From Coprobacillaceae bacterium UN01-12pH3A (GTDB lineage: Bacteria > Bacillota_I > Bacilli_A > Erysipelotrichales > Coprobacillaceae), in assembly GCA_027676805.1 (NCBI GenBank), contig JAQENU010000001.1, positions 62,001 to 126,000 on the forward strand: a DNA stretch of 64,000 nt, given 5' to 3'. Positions 27,635 to 36,090 of the stretch are shown one piece after another. How positions within the stretch are numbered: the stretch's first letter is position 1; the number at the start of each line of letters is the position of its first letter. The translations under genes and the position numbers were made by a program. The notes beneath the pieces were generated by a model. That model was not told the DNA's origin and made no database searches. It saw only the letters and a list, made by a program, of their open reading frames with translations.

Positions 27635-27875
27635 TATTTCTTAGGACTAGATCCGTTATTCCCGGATTTAGTCCTATTTCTATTTTAATAACCTTAGGAT
27701 GATGGCGATATGTCTGCCGAACCATTCTTCTTAAAGCATCGCCTTGATGAAAGCCATGAATGATGCGTAAACGATACACATTCGTTTTCGCTTTTTTTAA
27801 TTGTGAATCAATAAACATCCTTGCCTGATATTGATTCATTCCATGTATATCGATTTCTATAATGCCACCATTCAT
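27627..27875 (-). CDS. Small Smr domain protein
   Basis: 82 residues from the ATG at 27875, consisting only of an Smr domain: IEIDIHGMNQYQARMFID, then LRIIHGFHQGDALRRMV and a final IEIGLNPGITDLVL. Smr domains bind or cut nucleic acid (MutS2 C-terminus) or act on ribosomes. The two HG motifs are intact. AGGGTG precedes the start; longer starts overlap the upstream gene and a TATAAT box. It overlaps the AAA gene convergently by eight bases, and the AAA terminator lies inside its coding sequence. Confidence 0.85.
   Translation of the reverse strand: MNGGIIEIDIHGMNQYQARMFIDSQLKKAKTNVYRLRIIHGFHQGDALRRMVRQTYRHHPKVIKIEIGLNPGITDLVLRNII
27642..27683 (+). terminator. Terminator of the AAA gene, embedded in smr
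   Basis: 14-bp stem TAGGACTAGATCCG/CGGATTTAGTCCTA (one G-U) with a seven-base loop and T-rich tail. Confidence 0.8.
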
Positions 27876-27900
27876 TTTCATCACCCTATTCATTATAGCA

Positions 27901-28419
27901 TCATTCGCAATGTTGTTTAAGCATCGCAATACTTTTTTTCAAATCATAATCCCCCATATTTAATAATAGAATCATCTGTTCTTCGTTTTCTTCCATAATT
28001 CTCATTTTAAACACTGCCGGCAATTGCTTTAGAAATTTATCAAAATTCATTTTTGATATTCCAACACTGATTGAATAAATTGCATAAATATCAAAATCAA
28101 ATTCTTCTATGCTTAACGTCAACATTTTGCCGGATGTCACTTTACCGGTAGTAAAATCGACAGCTTCTGAATGCAGTGTATAGGTAACTCCCTCTTCATT
28201 GAGCATAAACAATAAGTCCTGCAGCAACAGACTGGGGATATTACGGTCAACCAGAATTTTCTCTTTAAATTCGATCAGACTTCCAGCAAAACTGATAACC
28301 CCATCCAAGGCATAGTGCGGATAGTTTAATGAAGAAAAGTGAGTAAAGCCGATGTTGTAGCAATGCGGTAATAAGGTCGTTTCGTTTTGATCTAAGTTTA
28401 TAATGTTAATCTCTTTCAT
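27901..28419 (-). CDS. Hypothetical protein, possible HAD cap-domain remnant
   Basis: 172 residues from ATG at 28419, chosen because GGAGGG precedes it. Not recognised with certainty. The stretch YALDGVISFAGSLIEFKEKILVDRNIPSLLLQDLLFMLNEEGVTYTLHSE resembles the cap-domain entry of Cof-type HAD phosphatases (N-G-A, then L...I...L.E.G). The catalytic DxDGT, the threonine and lysine motifs and the final GD..ND block are all missing, so it cannot be a phosphatase. It lies just upstream of smr on the same strand. Confidence 0.55.
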   Translation of the reverse strand: MKEINIINLDQNETTLLPHCYNIGFTHFSSLNYPHYALDGVISFAGSLIEFKEKILVDRNIPSLLLQDLLFMLNEEGVTYTLHSEAVDFTTGKVTSGKMLTLSIEEFDFDIYAIYSISVGISKMNFDKFLKQLPAVFKMRIMEENEEQMILLLNMGDYDLKKSIAMLKQHCE

Positions 28420-28491
28420 AGTTCCCTCCATTTATCTAGTACATTATATGAAGGAGAATGAAAAAAATTTAAGATTTATTGTATTTCAGTA

Positions 28492-28519
28492 TAAAAAATC
28501 ACCTTGCACGATCAAGGTG
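28492..28519 (-). terminator. Terminator of the second MATE gene
   Basis: CACCTTG/CAAGGTG stem with six-base loop and ATTTTTT tail on the minus strand. Confidence 0.8.
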
Positions 28520-28525
28520 AGATTT

Positions 28526-29848
28526 CTAAATAAGTTTTTTATGTTTCCACTTGCCGCTTTTCCATCGCCATATAAAGCACAGCGATCTAAAGCACCAGTC
28601 TAAAATCATAGCGATCCATACTCCCATGACACCCATATGGAAAACATACGCTAATACTAAACAGGCACAGATTCTAAATGCCCACATTGAGAAAATAGAA
28701 ATAGACATTGTGAATTTCGCATCGTTTGCCGCACGGAAAACATTTGGCAAAGTAAATGCGATTGGCCAAACTAAAATGGCAAAGACTGTATGTAACACCA
28801 ATAATTCAAAAGCAGTTGCTGTTGTTTCCGGTGACAGACTGTATAATCCTAAAATCGGTTTACACAAAGTCAAAATCACAACATTCAAAATCAGCATTGA
28901 AATAAAGGTAATCTTCATTAGATACTTAGAGTAATGCTCTGCCTGCTTATAATCCTCTGCACCGACACATTGTCCGACAACAGTCACAATAGCCAGTCCC
29001 ATCGCTGCGCCGGGAATGATTTCTAATCCGGCAATGTTGTTGGCTACTGCGTTAGCGGCAATCGCTACTGTACCAAATGATGCCACTACTCCGGCCACTA
29101 GGATTTTACCGATCTGGAACATTCCATTTTCCAAACCGTTTGGCACCCCGATTTTCAAAATCGTTTTAATCATACCAAAATCAAATTTAAAATGAAAATA
29201 CTGACGGACATTGATCATTAAAGATTCATTTCTCAGCATCCACAACATCGTCATTGAGCCGACTACACGAGAAAATAAGGTCGCTAAGGCTGCTCCTAAG
29301 ACGCCCATATTGAAAACAAAAATTAAAATCGCATTTCCAACAATATTCAGCATATTCATAATGACTGAATTATACATCGAAATCTTTGAGTTCCCCATAG
29401 ATCTAAATAATGCTGCACCGGCATTGTATAGCGCAATAAACGGATAAGAAATAGCAGAAACTGTAAAATAAATTTGTGCATTGCTCATGACTTCTCCATC
29501 TATATTAAAGATCAAAGCTAATAAGGGTCCCTTCACCAGCAAGCAGACAATCATCACAATTAGTGCTAATGCACCTGTTACAAAAACTAACTGCTTTGCT
29601 GCCTTATTGGCATTATCATGATCCTTTTTACCTAAATATTGACTTGCAACGACAGCTCCCCCTGTTGCAAGGGCTGAAAATATATTAATTAATAGAATAT
29701 TAATCGTATCGACTAACGATATTCCTGAAACCGCTGCTTCTCCACAAGAAGATACCATCATGGTATCCGCCATCCCAATTGTCATGGCAAGTACCTGTTC
29801 GATGATCAGCGGAAAAATCAATCTTTTTAAATCTTGCTTACTAAACAT
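28526..29848 (-). CDS. MATE family efflux transporter
   Basis: 440-residue twelve-helix exporter, a different subfamily from the one at 18036. The first helix region reads EQVLAMTIGMADTMMVSSCGEAAVSGISLVD. The second-half motif PNVFRAANDAKFTMS and the NGLENGMFQIGKILVAG segment are typical of MATE/DinF proteins in clostridia. GGGGGAAAA site. No regulator is adjacent; substrate unknown. Confidence 0.92.
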   Translation of the reverse strand: MFSKQDLKRLIFPLIIEQVLAMTIGMADTMMVSSCGEAAVSGISLVDTINILLINIFSALATGGAVVASQYLGKKDHDNANKAAKQLVFVTGALALIVMIVCLLVKGPLLALIFNIDGEVMSNAQIYFTVSAISYPFIALYNAGAALFRSMGNSKISMYNSVIMNMLNIVGNAILIFVFNMGVLGAALATLFSRVVGSMTMLWMLRNESLMINVRQYFHFKFDFGMIKTILKIGVPNGLENGMFQIGKILVAGVVASFGTVAIAANAVANNIAGLEIIPGAAMGLAIVTVVGQCVGAEDYKQAEHYSKYLMKITFISMLILNVVILTLCKPILGLYSLSPETTATAFELLVLHTVFAILVWPIAFTLPNVFRAANDAKFTMSISIFSMWAFRICACLVLAYVFHMGVMGVWIAMILDWCFRSLCFIWRWKSGKWKHKKLI

Positions 29849-30024
29849 GTCTTTTCCCCCTAAACATGTAAAAATTATACGCTCATTTATTTTTTTATCA
29901 ACAAGAAATGTTAAGATTTTGTTAAATTCGATAATATTCTTTTGATCTTGTCATGTGGCAAAATAACACAATGCTTTTTTAGTAGACAGCATAAAACAAA
30001 AGTCACAAAAGTACCCCGCGTTAG

Positions 30025-30053
30025 ATTACAAAAGCAGGAATTAAGTATATAAT
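30025..30053 (+). promoter_or_regulatory. Sigma-A promoter upstream of the DUF3784 gene
   Basis: ATTACA, 17-base spacer, TATAAT. The expected start coincides with the first base of a 10-bp leader hairpin at 30060. Confidence 0.65.
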
Positions 30054-30059
30054 AGTATC

Positions 30060-30096
30060 GGAGACAGAAGCATACGGCTTCGCTTATTCTGTTTCC
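30060..30096 (+). promoter_or_regulatory. Leader hairpin with two alternative pairings
   Basis: GGAGACAGAA pairs with TTCTGTTTCC over 10 bp (one wobble), starting at the predicted 5' end. An alternative inner hairpin, GAAGC/GCTTC, shares bases with it. It may stabilise the mRNA or act as a switch. Confidence 0.45.
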
Positions 30097-30120
30097 TACA
30101 CCCTATAGGAGGAATGACTT

Positions 30121-30849
30121 ATGTTCATATTATGGTTTCTAGTGATTCTTTTTGGTATTATGTCTATTGTTTTTTTCCTTGGCAAAGGCGGCTTTTTAAT
30201 TGCCGGCTATAATACTGCCAGTGCTGAAGAAAAGACACAGTACGATGAAAAGAAATTAAATCAAACGTTTGGCATTGGTTCTGCCATCATAACCCTCTTG
30301 CTGCTTATAAGTATCTTCTTTGAAGAGGCGGCAATGAAAATATTACCTGTCGGAATTGTGTTGGTCGTCATTGCTTTATTGATCGCAAGCAACACAATGT
30401 GTAAAAATAAAGATGTGGCAGCTCCCTCGACTTCTAAGCAAAAGTCAAAAACTTCAACGATTGTCTCTATTGTGATTACAATAATCGTCTGTGCTGCTGT
30501 CCTATTCATGCTTTTTACCGGTGACATCACGATTAAGGTGAATGATCAATCACTGATTGCAGATGCTTCTTTTACTTCATCTACCACTGTTCAATTTCAA
30601 GACATTGAAGAAATCGATTATGTGAGTAATATCGCTTTAGGTAAACGTACAAATGGTGTTGGCAGCGCTAAACTTCAAGCCGGGCATTTTAGAAACGACT
30701 TGTATGGCGATTACATGCTTTACGCTTATGCTGACTGTCATGATTATATCGTTCTTAAAACAAAACAGGGATTCGTGGTCATCAATGCAAAGAATCCTCA
30801 GGATACAAAGCAGCTTTACTCCAATTTACAAAACGAACTCTCTAAATAG
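30121..30849 (+). CDS. DUF3784-like membrane protein with C-terminal PH-like domain
   Basis: 242 residues. The N-terminal part is a DUF3784-type module: three membrane helices with FFLGKGGFLIAGYNTASAEEKTQYDEKK between the first two. A further membrane helix (about residues 118-140) leads to a beta-rich C-terminal domain (DITIKVNDQSLIADASF to the end) resembling bacterial PH-like domains. Function unknown; probably an envelope protein. AGGAGG site and a structured leader. A long nested hairpin follows the stop codon. Confidence 0.75.
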   Translation: MFILWFLVILFGIMSIVFFLGKGGFLIAGYNTASAEEKTQYDEKKLNQTFGIGSAIITLLLLISIFFEEAAMKILPVGIVLVVIALLIASNTMCKNKDVAAPSTSKQKSKTSTIVSIVITIIVCAAVLFMLFTGDITIKVNDQSLIADASFTSSTTVQFQDIEEIDYVSNIALGKRTNGVGSAKLQAGHFRNDLYGDYMLYAYADCHDYIVLKTKQGFVVINAKNPQDTKQLYSNLQNELSK

Positions 30850-30853
30850 AAAG

Positions 30854-30936
30854 AATCCTACAAAAATGAGAAAACCCAAAAAAGTTAGACGAACAATCTA
30901 ATTGATGGGTGTTAGCTCAAACGTGTAGGATTTTTT
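30854..30936 (+). terminator. Nested multi-stem 3' structure ending in a T run
   Basis: AATCCTACA/TGTAGGATT (9 bp) encloses ACCC/GGGT and then GTTAGA/TCTAAT, followed by TTTT. It is an unusually elaborate terminator or a small RNA derived from the 3' end. Confidence 0.55.
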
Positions 30937-31033
30937 ACGATGAATAATTGTTAACCATAGTTTATTTTTTGAATATTGGAAAACGATCTTCATTATTAAA
31001 TAATTCCAATAACGCTTCTTTCGAATATCCCTA

Positions 31034-31059
31034 TAAAAAAACAACTAGAAAACTAGTTG
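31034..31059 (-). terminator. Terminator of the 31053-31817 gene
   Basis: CAACTAG/CTAGTTG stem with a four-base loop followed by seven T on the minus strand. Confidence 0.85.
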
Positions 31060-31817
31060 TTGTAAAAGTCGTGAATATCAATAATATTTTGCGGCGGAAC
31101 CCGGTAGCCGGTTTTTAGCTGACACCAAAGTTCTACATGTTCATCTAAAGCAATGACATCCATTGCATAATAAACCAATTGCAAGAGAACATCTTCCCTA
31201 TTTTGAGAGGGGGCTAAACTCGCTAAATCGAAATTACTTAAATCTTCAGTAAACTTAATTAAGTACGTTTGATGATCAATATCCCAATAAGACAACAGAT
31301 CATCATCATTATAAATTTCTGCTAGTAAAGTCAAAATCTCCGGGCGAATTTGATTTTTAGCTGAATAATAGCCGAAATCTCCCACGCGTAAATAGACATG
31401 AGCAGACAGATCATCATAGATTTTTTCTTTTAATCGCTGAAATTTAGGCTCATCTAAGGATTCACTCTTTCCTTGATAGCTGATGTTCTTATCTAAAAGA
31501 TCAAATACCACCTGGTGTTCTTTTAAATAAGTGGTTAAACTGTTCTGTGTAGATAATACGGCATACAGATTAGATAAACCATGATGCTTGATAAAGGCAC
31601 ATTGATCATCGTTGGAGGTCACATGCATCCCTACCAACCGCAACGCATCAAAAGGCAGTGTGCTATGATCAACATTTAATGTCTCAAGCAATTTAGCCGC
31701 ATCATAATCTTGGATATGGTGTTCCATATATTGCTTGATCTCCTCAATATCTCTTTGAAGGAATGTCGCTAAACTTTCTAAGGCTTTTGATTTATTCGTA
31801 ATGTCAAATATTGTCAT
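31053..31817 (-). CDS. Hypothetical cytosolic protein
   Basis: 254 residues, not recognised. Mostly helical and acidic, no signal or membrane segment, no obvious catalytic motif. Notable wording: SAHVYLRVGDFGYYSAKNQIRPEILTLLAEIYNDDD and VYYAMDVIALDEHVELWCQLKTGYRVPPQNIIDIHDFY. A strong GGGAGGA site and its own terminator support a real gene. It is divergent from the aldehyde dehydrogenase. Confidence 0.6.
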   Translation of the reverse strand: MTIFDITNKSKALESLATFLQRDIEEIKQYMEHHIQDYDAAKLLETLNVDHSTLPFDALRLVGMHVTSNDDQCAFIKHHGLSNLYAVLSTQNSLTTYLKEHQVVFDLLDKNISYQGKSESLDEPKFQRLKEKIYDDLSAHVYLRVGDFGYYSAKNQIRPEILTLLAEIYNDDDLLSYWDIDHQTYLIKFTEDLSNFDLASLAPSQNREDVLLQLVYYAMDVIALDEHVELWCQLKTGYRVPPQNIIDIHDFYNN

Positions 31818-31883
31818 ATTATCCTCCCTTTCGCATGTCTCTATTATAACTTTTATTCGTTTAATTGTATAGATGAGATATGC

Positions 31884-31889
31884 TATAAT
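31884..31889 (+). promoter_or_regulatory. Extended -10 box of the aldehyde dehydrogenase promoter
   Basis: TGCTATAAT (TGn extension) 20 bases before the ATG. A weak TTTAAT lies 18 bases upstream. Confidence 0.5.
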
Positions 31890-31909
31890 ATTAAAAAAGG
31901 AGTTTACTT

Positions 31910-33256
31910 ATGCAAGACATCGATAAAATCATTGCTTTACAAAAAGAATATTTTCAATCCCAGGCTACGAAGTCTTACCCTTTTAGAAAAAAACAGTTAC
32001 AGATTTTGTATAAAGCCATTTTTGAGAATACCGATAAGATTGAAGAAGCTTTATATCAAGATTTAGGGAAACCTGCATTTGAGTCTTACTCTACAGAGAT
32101 AGGTTTTGTCCTAAACAGCATTACTTATACGCTAAGACATCTAAAAAGATGGATGAAGCCTAAAAAATATATGCCGCCTGTTTTTTTATTTGGCAGTTAT
32201 GATACCGTTGCCTATGTGCCTTATGGAATCAGCTTGATTATCGGTCCCTTTAACTATCCATTTCAGCTTGTGATTGAACCCTTGATCGGGGCAATTGCTG
32301 CGGGAAACACCTGTATTGTTAAGCCTTCTGAAAATACTCCTCATACGGCAGATTTACTGGCAAAACTGCTTCAAGAATGTTTTGAAGAACGCTATATCGC
32401 TTGCATTAACGGAGATAAAGAAGTGACGATTGCCCTGACCCACAGCCCTATTCAGCACATTTTCTTCACCGGCAGCATTCCTGTTGGAAAAAGTATCATG
32501 AAAGCCGCCAGCGAACGGCTGATTCCAGTCACCTTAGAATTAGGTGGGAAAAGCCCGGCAGTGATCGATGAAACTGCCGATGTGAAAGATGCTGCCAAAA
32601 AGATCGTATGGGGAAAAGCATTGAATGCCGGACAAACCTGCATTGCCCCAGATTACCTTATTATTCATGAAAGTCAAAAGGAAGCGTTCATTGATGCCTG
32701 GTCAGCTTATGCCAGTATGTTTAAAGGACATATGGCTAAAATCGTCAGTCCGTACCATTTTGATCGTTTAATACAGCCATTAAGCACTTCAACGCTTTAT
32801 AGCGGCGGCACTTATGACAAAACGCTCTTACAGATCGAACTGACACTTGTGGATGGGAATGACTCTGCCTATATGGATGAAGAAATTTTCGGTCCTATTT
32901 TACCTATGCTGACGTATTGGGATTTTTCTGAAATTGTCCCTAAGATTGAAAAGCATCCTAACCCCCTAGCCTTTTATATTTTTTCTAAGGATCAGCAGCA
33001 TATCCGTGAGCTGCAATGCCGCATTGCATTTGGCGGTGGCTGTGTTAACGATACAATCAACCACCTTATCTCACACAACGTTCCTTTTGGCGGAGTCGGA
33101 ACCTCCGGAATCGGTCAGTATCACGGTAAAGACAGTTTTATCACGTTTTCTCATAAGCAGACGATTCATCACCGCTTTCTAAAAAAGGATATTATCTCAT
33201 TATATCCGCCTTATTCTAAAAAACTATATCAGCTAACAAGAAAAATTATGAGATGA
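31910..33256 (+). CDS. Class 3-type aldehyde dehydrogenase
   Basis: 448-residue NAD(P)-dependent aldehyde dehydrogenase, with the short length and architecture of the ALDH3/YwdH group. Catalytic glutamate in TLELGGKSPAVID, nucleophile cysteine in LNAGQTCIAPDYLI, and the late phenylalanine-rich motif EEIFGPILPML. The C-terminal tail is basic/aromatic, as in membrane-associated fatty aldehyde enzymes. AAGGAG site. Physiological aldehyde unknown. It ends in a terminator. Confidence 0.92.
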   Translation: MQDIDKIIALQKEYFQSQATKSYPFRKKQLQILYKAIFENTDKIEEALYQDLGKPAFESYSTEIGFVLNSITYTLRHLKRWMKPKKYMPPVFLFGSYDTVAYVPYGISLIIGPFNYPFQLVIEPLIGAIAAGNTCIVKPSENTPHTADLLAKLLQECFEERYIACINGDKEVTIALTHSPIQHIFFTGSIPVGKSIMKAASERLIPVTLELGGKSPAVIDETADVKDAAKKIVWGKALNAGQTCIAPDYLIIHESQKEAFIDAWSAYASMFKGHMAKIVSPYHFDRLIQPLSTSTLYSGGTYDKTLLQIELTLVDGNDSAYMDEEIFGPILPMLTYWDFSEIVPKIEKHPNPLAFYIFSKDQQHIRELQCRIAFGGGCVNDTINHLISHNVPFGGVGTSGIGQYHGKDSFITFSHKQTIHHRFLKKDIISLYPPYSKKLYQLTRKIMR

Positions 33257-33281
33257 CCTCAACAAAGGAGATCATCTTTTT
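33252..33281 (+). terminator. Terminator of the aldehyde dehydrogenase gene
   Basis: GATGAcCTC/GAGaTCATC stem (one mismatch) with five T, beginning on the stop codon. Confidence 0.7.
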
Positions 33282-33314
33282 ATTATCCACGCAAGCCAGC
33301 TATGTTATAAAGTA

Positions 33315-33340
33315 TAAGAAAAACAAGCTTTCGCTTGTTA
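33315..33340 (-). terminator. Terminator of the PF06541-type gene
   Basis: AACAAGC/GCTTGTT stem with GAAA loop and TTTCTT tail on the minus strand. Confidence 0.75.
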
Positions 33341-34033
33341 GTCCTTATATACCATATTTGGAAATACTTGTTCTAAAAATTCATCGGGATATACACTGTC
33401 GCAATAGCGTCCAATTATCGAATATGGCGGAATATTGCTTCGTCTTAAATTTTGTCTAACGACTGCCACTAAAGATATGGCCATATCAAAAGCTAAAAAA
33501 ATCGATAAAATCAGCGTTAATGATTTACCTAATGAATAGGGGATCTTCTCAATCCATCTTGACAACGGAGGATAAACATAATGAACGAAAATTAAAGAAA
33601 GCAAGCCCCAAAACAGCATGAAAGGCAAAGTAGTTCTCCCGTTGATATTTAAGAAATGATGGGAATAATCCCATGATGTACTGCCAACCACCTTTTCTTG
33701 CAAAAAGCTCAGCAAATATTCAAAGCCGCCGCCAATCAATGCCCCATGAAATAAAGTAATATACCATTTTTTAGGTTTGCGGCTCAAACAGATCACCATT
33801 AACAATAATCCAATCGCATAAACCGGATTAAAAGGGCCGTAGATAACCCCCTGACGAGCTACCCATTCAACTCTTCCGTATTTAAACAGCACTTTTATAA
33901 AATGAAGAATTTCTTCATAATACGTTCCTGCAATACCGCCAATTAAAAAAACAAAGAAAAGTTTATCATAGCAAAACCCCTGTGCAAAAATCTTTTCAGT
34001 TTTATCCTTTTGCTTCCTCATACTATTTTCCAT
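33338..34033 (-). CDS. Putative ABC-transporter type IV membrane protein (PF06541, CmpB-like)
   Basis: About 231 residues with five or six membrane helices. The family signature GGIAGTYYEEILHFI, WVARQGVIYGPFNPVYAIG and GGGFEYLLSFLQEKVVGSTSWDYS is clear. Despite the family name, transport has not been shown for such proteins and no ATPase gene is adjacent. The start at 34033 is chosen because AGGGGA precedes it; the longest frame would need a TTG. It stands alone with its own terminator. Confidence 0.8.
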   Translation of the reverse strand: MENSMRKQKDKTEKIFAQGFCYDKLFFVFLIGGIAGTYYEEILHFIKVLFKYGRVEWVARQGVIYGPFNPVYAIGLLLMVICLSRKPKKWYITLFHGALIGGGFEYLLSFLQEKVVGSTSWDYSHHFLNINGRTTLPFMLFWGLLSLIFVHYVYPPLSRWIEKIPYSLGKSLTLILSIFLAFDMAISLVAVVRQNLRRSNIPPYSIIGRYCDSVYPDEFLEQVFPNMVYKD

Positions 34034-34140
34034 AAACGTTTCCCCTATTCCTATTGACAAATATCGACATGTTTATATTGCCTAGATTATAACATCATTG
34101 CTGTTTTAATACAACTATTACCAAGATATGCCCATGAAAC

Positions 34141-34169
34141 AAAAAGATTCTAAGAAATACTTAGAATCT
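34141..34169 (-). terminator. Terminator of rarA
   Basis: Perfect 10-bp stem AGATTCTAAG/CTTAGAATCT, five-base loop, TTTTTG tail on the minus strand. Confidence 0.85.
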
Positions 34170-35476
34170 CACTTTTGGCGATGGGCTTTTCTCCATGCTT
34201 CTATTTGTTTTAAACGTTCACTCACTTTACTTTCAGTTCCTTGCATCGTAGGCTGATAATAATGACGATCCAATAGCTTTTCAGGCAGGCAATCCATATT
34301 AGTTATCTTATCCTTAGTATCATGAGCATATTGATAGCCTTTCCCATATTCGAGATCTGCCATCAGCTTTGTTGGAGCGTTGCGAATTACCAAAGGTACG
34401 GGTTCTGCCAAAGTTGTCAAAGCATCCTCCTTTGCCATTTCATAAGCTTTATATAAAGCGTTCGACTTAGGTGCCAAAGACAGATACGTGACGGCATGCG
34501 TTAAATTTACATTACACTCCGGCATCCCATTAAAATGACAGGCTTGATAGCAGGCAACCGTTATTTCTAAAGCTCGGCTATCTGCCATGCCAATATCTTC
34601 ACTGGCAAAACGGATCAACCGCCTCGCAACATAGAGCGGATCTTCTCCTGCCTCCAGCATTCGGCTTAACCAATAAATAGCAGCATTGACATCACTGTTA
34701 CGCATGGATTTATGTAAAGCAGAAATAATATTATAATGTTCCTCCCCATTTTTATCATAAAGCAATGATTTTTGATTAATGCACTGTTCCACGCTTTTTT
34801 CATGGATGATTAAATGATCGTCTTTCTTTTCAGCATTTAAAACAAGCATTTCCAGAGTATTTAACGAAACACGAGCATCACCATTAGCAAACCCCGCAAT
34901 CATATTTAAAATAGCATCAGTTACCTCAATCTCTGTATTTCCATATCCCTTGGAACTTTTCAGAGCTTGTCTTAATAAATCCACTAAATCCTTTGTTGTC
35001 AGTGATTTTAACACGAACACTTTACAGCGGGATAATAGCGCGGAGTTTACTTCAAATGAGGGGTTTTCTGTCGTTGCTCCAATTAATATAATGCTCCCTT
35101 TTTCCACAAAAGGTAAAAAAGCATCCTGCTGTGCTTTATTAAAGCGATGAATTTCATCAACAAATACAATGGTTTTTCTTCCATACATACGTTCTTTATC
35201 AGCTTCTGCCATGACTTGCTTAATTTCCTTAATCCCGCTTGTGACGGCACTAAAATCAATAAACCGAGCTTCTGTTTTATGAGCAATGATTCTAGCCAGT
35301 GTTGTTTTGCCTACTCCCGGAGGTCCCCAAAAGATCATTGAAGGAACTTTATCATTCTCAATCAAGCGATAGAGAATCCCGTCCTTGCTTAACAGGTGTT
35401 TTTGTCCTACATATTCTTCTAAAGTATCCGGTCGCAATCGTGCCGCTAAGGGTTCATCATCTAATAATCTATCCAT
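34169..35476 (-). CDS. rarA: Replication-associated recombination protein A (RarA/MgsA)
   Basis: AAA clamp-loader-like ATPase acting at stalled forks, about 435 residues. N-terminal LAARLRPDTLEEYVGQKHLL, Walker A WGPPGVGKTT, Walker B VFVDEIHRFNKAQQDAFLP, sensor 1 GATTENPSFEVNSALLSRC. The C-terminal tetramerisation part contains SDVNAAIYWLSRMLEAGEDPLYVARRLIRFASEDIG. The start at 35476 follows GAGGTG with good spacing; the ATG two codons upstream is too close to that site. Confidence 0.95.
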   Translation of the reverse strand: MDRLLDDEPLAARLRPDTLEEYVGQKHLLSKDGILYRLIENDKVPSMIFWGPPGVGKTTLARIIAHKTEARFIDFSAVTSGIKEIKQVMAEADKERMYGRKTIVFVDEIHRFNKAQQDAFLPFVEKGSIILIGATTENPSFEVNSALLSRCKVFVLKSLTTKDLVDLLRQALKSSKGYGNTEIEVTDAILNMIAGFANGDARVSLNTLEMLVLNAEKKDDHLIIHEKSVEQCINQKSLLYDKNGEEHYNIISALHKSMRNSDVNAAIYWLSRMLEAGEDPLYVARRLIRFASEDIGMADSRALEITVACYQACHFNGMPECNVNLTHAVTYLSLAPKSNALYKAYEMAKEDALTTLAEPVPLVIRNAPTKLMADLEYGKGYQYAHDTKDKITNMDCLPEKLLDRHYYQPTMQGTESKVSERLKQIEAWRKAHRQK

Positions 35477-35537
35477 CGTCATTCACCTCTTGTTCCATTT
35501 TAGCACGATTTCCCCTTATTTTTCCATCCTTAGACAT

Positions 35538-35569
35538 AAAAATGGTCAATTCTCTTTAATTGACCATTT
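35538..35569 (-). terminator. Terminator of the VOC gene
   Basis: Perfect 12-bp stem AAATGGTCAATT/AATTGACCATTT with six-base loop and TTATG tail on the minus strand. Confidence 0.8.
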
Positions 35570-35574
35570 CATCC

Positions 35575-36033
35575 TTAACGCTTATAGTTTTTAACCGCTC
35601 GCAATGGAATGCACATTCTTTCTGCTATCTCTTCATCACTTAATCCCATAGCCACAAATCGCTGACAGACGGCTTTCATGTTTTCACCGACCTCTATGAT
35701 ATGTCCATCCGGATCATAGAAACGAATAACACGCTGTCCCCAGTCGCATTCCATTAATGGGTGTACATAGTGAATTTCATCCATTTCCTGTAGCTTTTCT
35801 AGGTAATCATCAAACTGATCCTCTTCAAAATAAACTTCTATATCATTCCCCCGATAAGCTACTTCCTGATGGATAAACCCTTTCCAGCTTTCTTCCGTCT
35901 GCAATGCCAATCCGCCGCTTAACACGACATGTTCACCTAAATCTACCAATACTCGCGATCCAATCACCTTTGTATAAAAAGCTTTTGCCTTTTCCATATC
36001 TTTCACTGCTAACATACATGTTTTCATTTTCAT
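35575..36033 (-). CDS. VOC (glyoxalase/bleomycin-resistance) protein with C-terminal HTH-like tail
   Basis: 152 residues. Residues 1-115 form a single vicinal-oxygen-chelate unit: MLAVKDMEKAKAFYTKVIGSRVL, a long middle, and RVIRFYDPDGHIIEVGE with the glutamate that usually binds metal. The last 35 residues (CQRFVAMGLSDEEIAERMCIPLRAVKNYKR) read like a LuxR/sigma-4-type helix-turn-helix. It lies just downstream of the MerR-TraX pair on the same strand; ligand unknown. Confidence 0.8.
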   Translation of the reverse strand: MKMKTCMLAVKDMEKAKAFYTKVIGSRVLVDLGEHVVLSGGLALQTEESWKGFIHQEVAYRGNDIEVYFEEDQFDDYLEKLQEMDEIHYVHPLMECDWGQRVIRFYDPDGHIIEVGENMKAVCQRFVAMGLSDEEIAERMCIPLRAVKNYKR

Positions 36034-36090
36034 TGTTCATCCCTGCCTTCTTTTCTTGTTTAAAGTTTAAACCCTACAGTATATGTAGAG

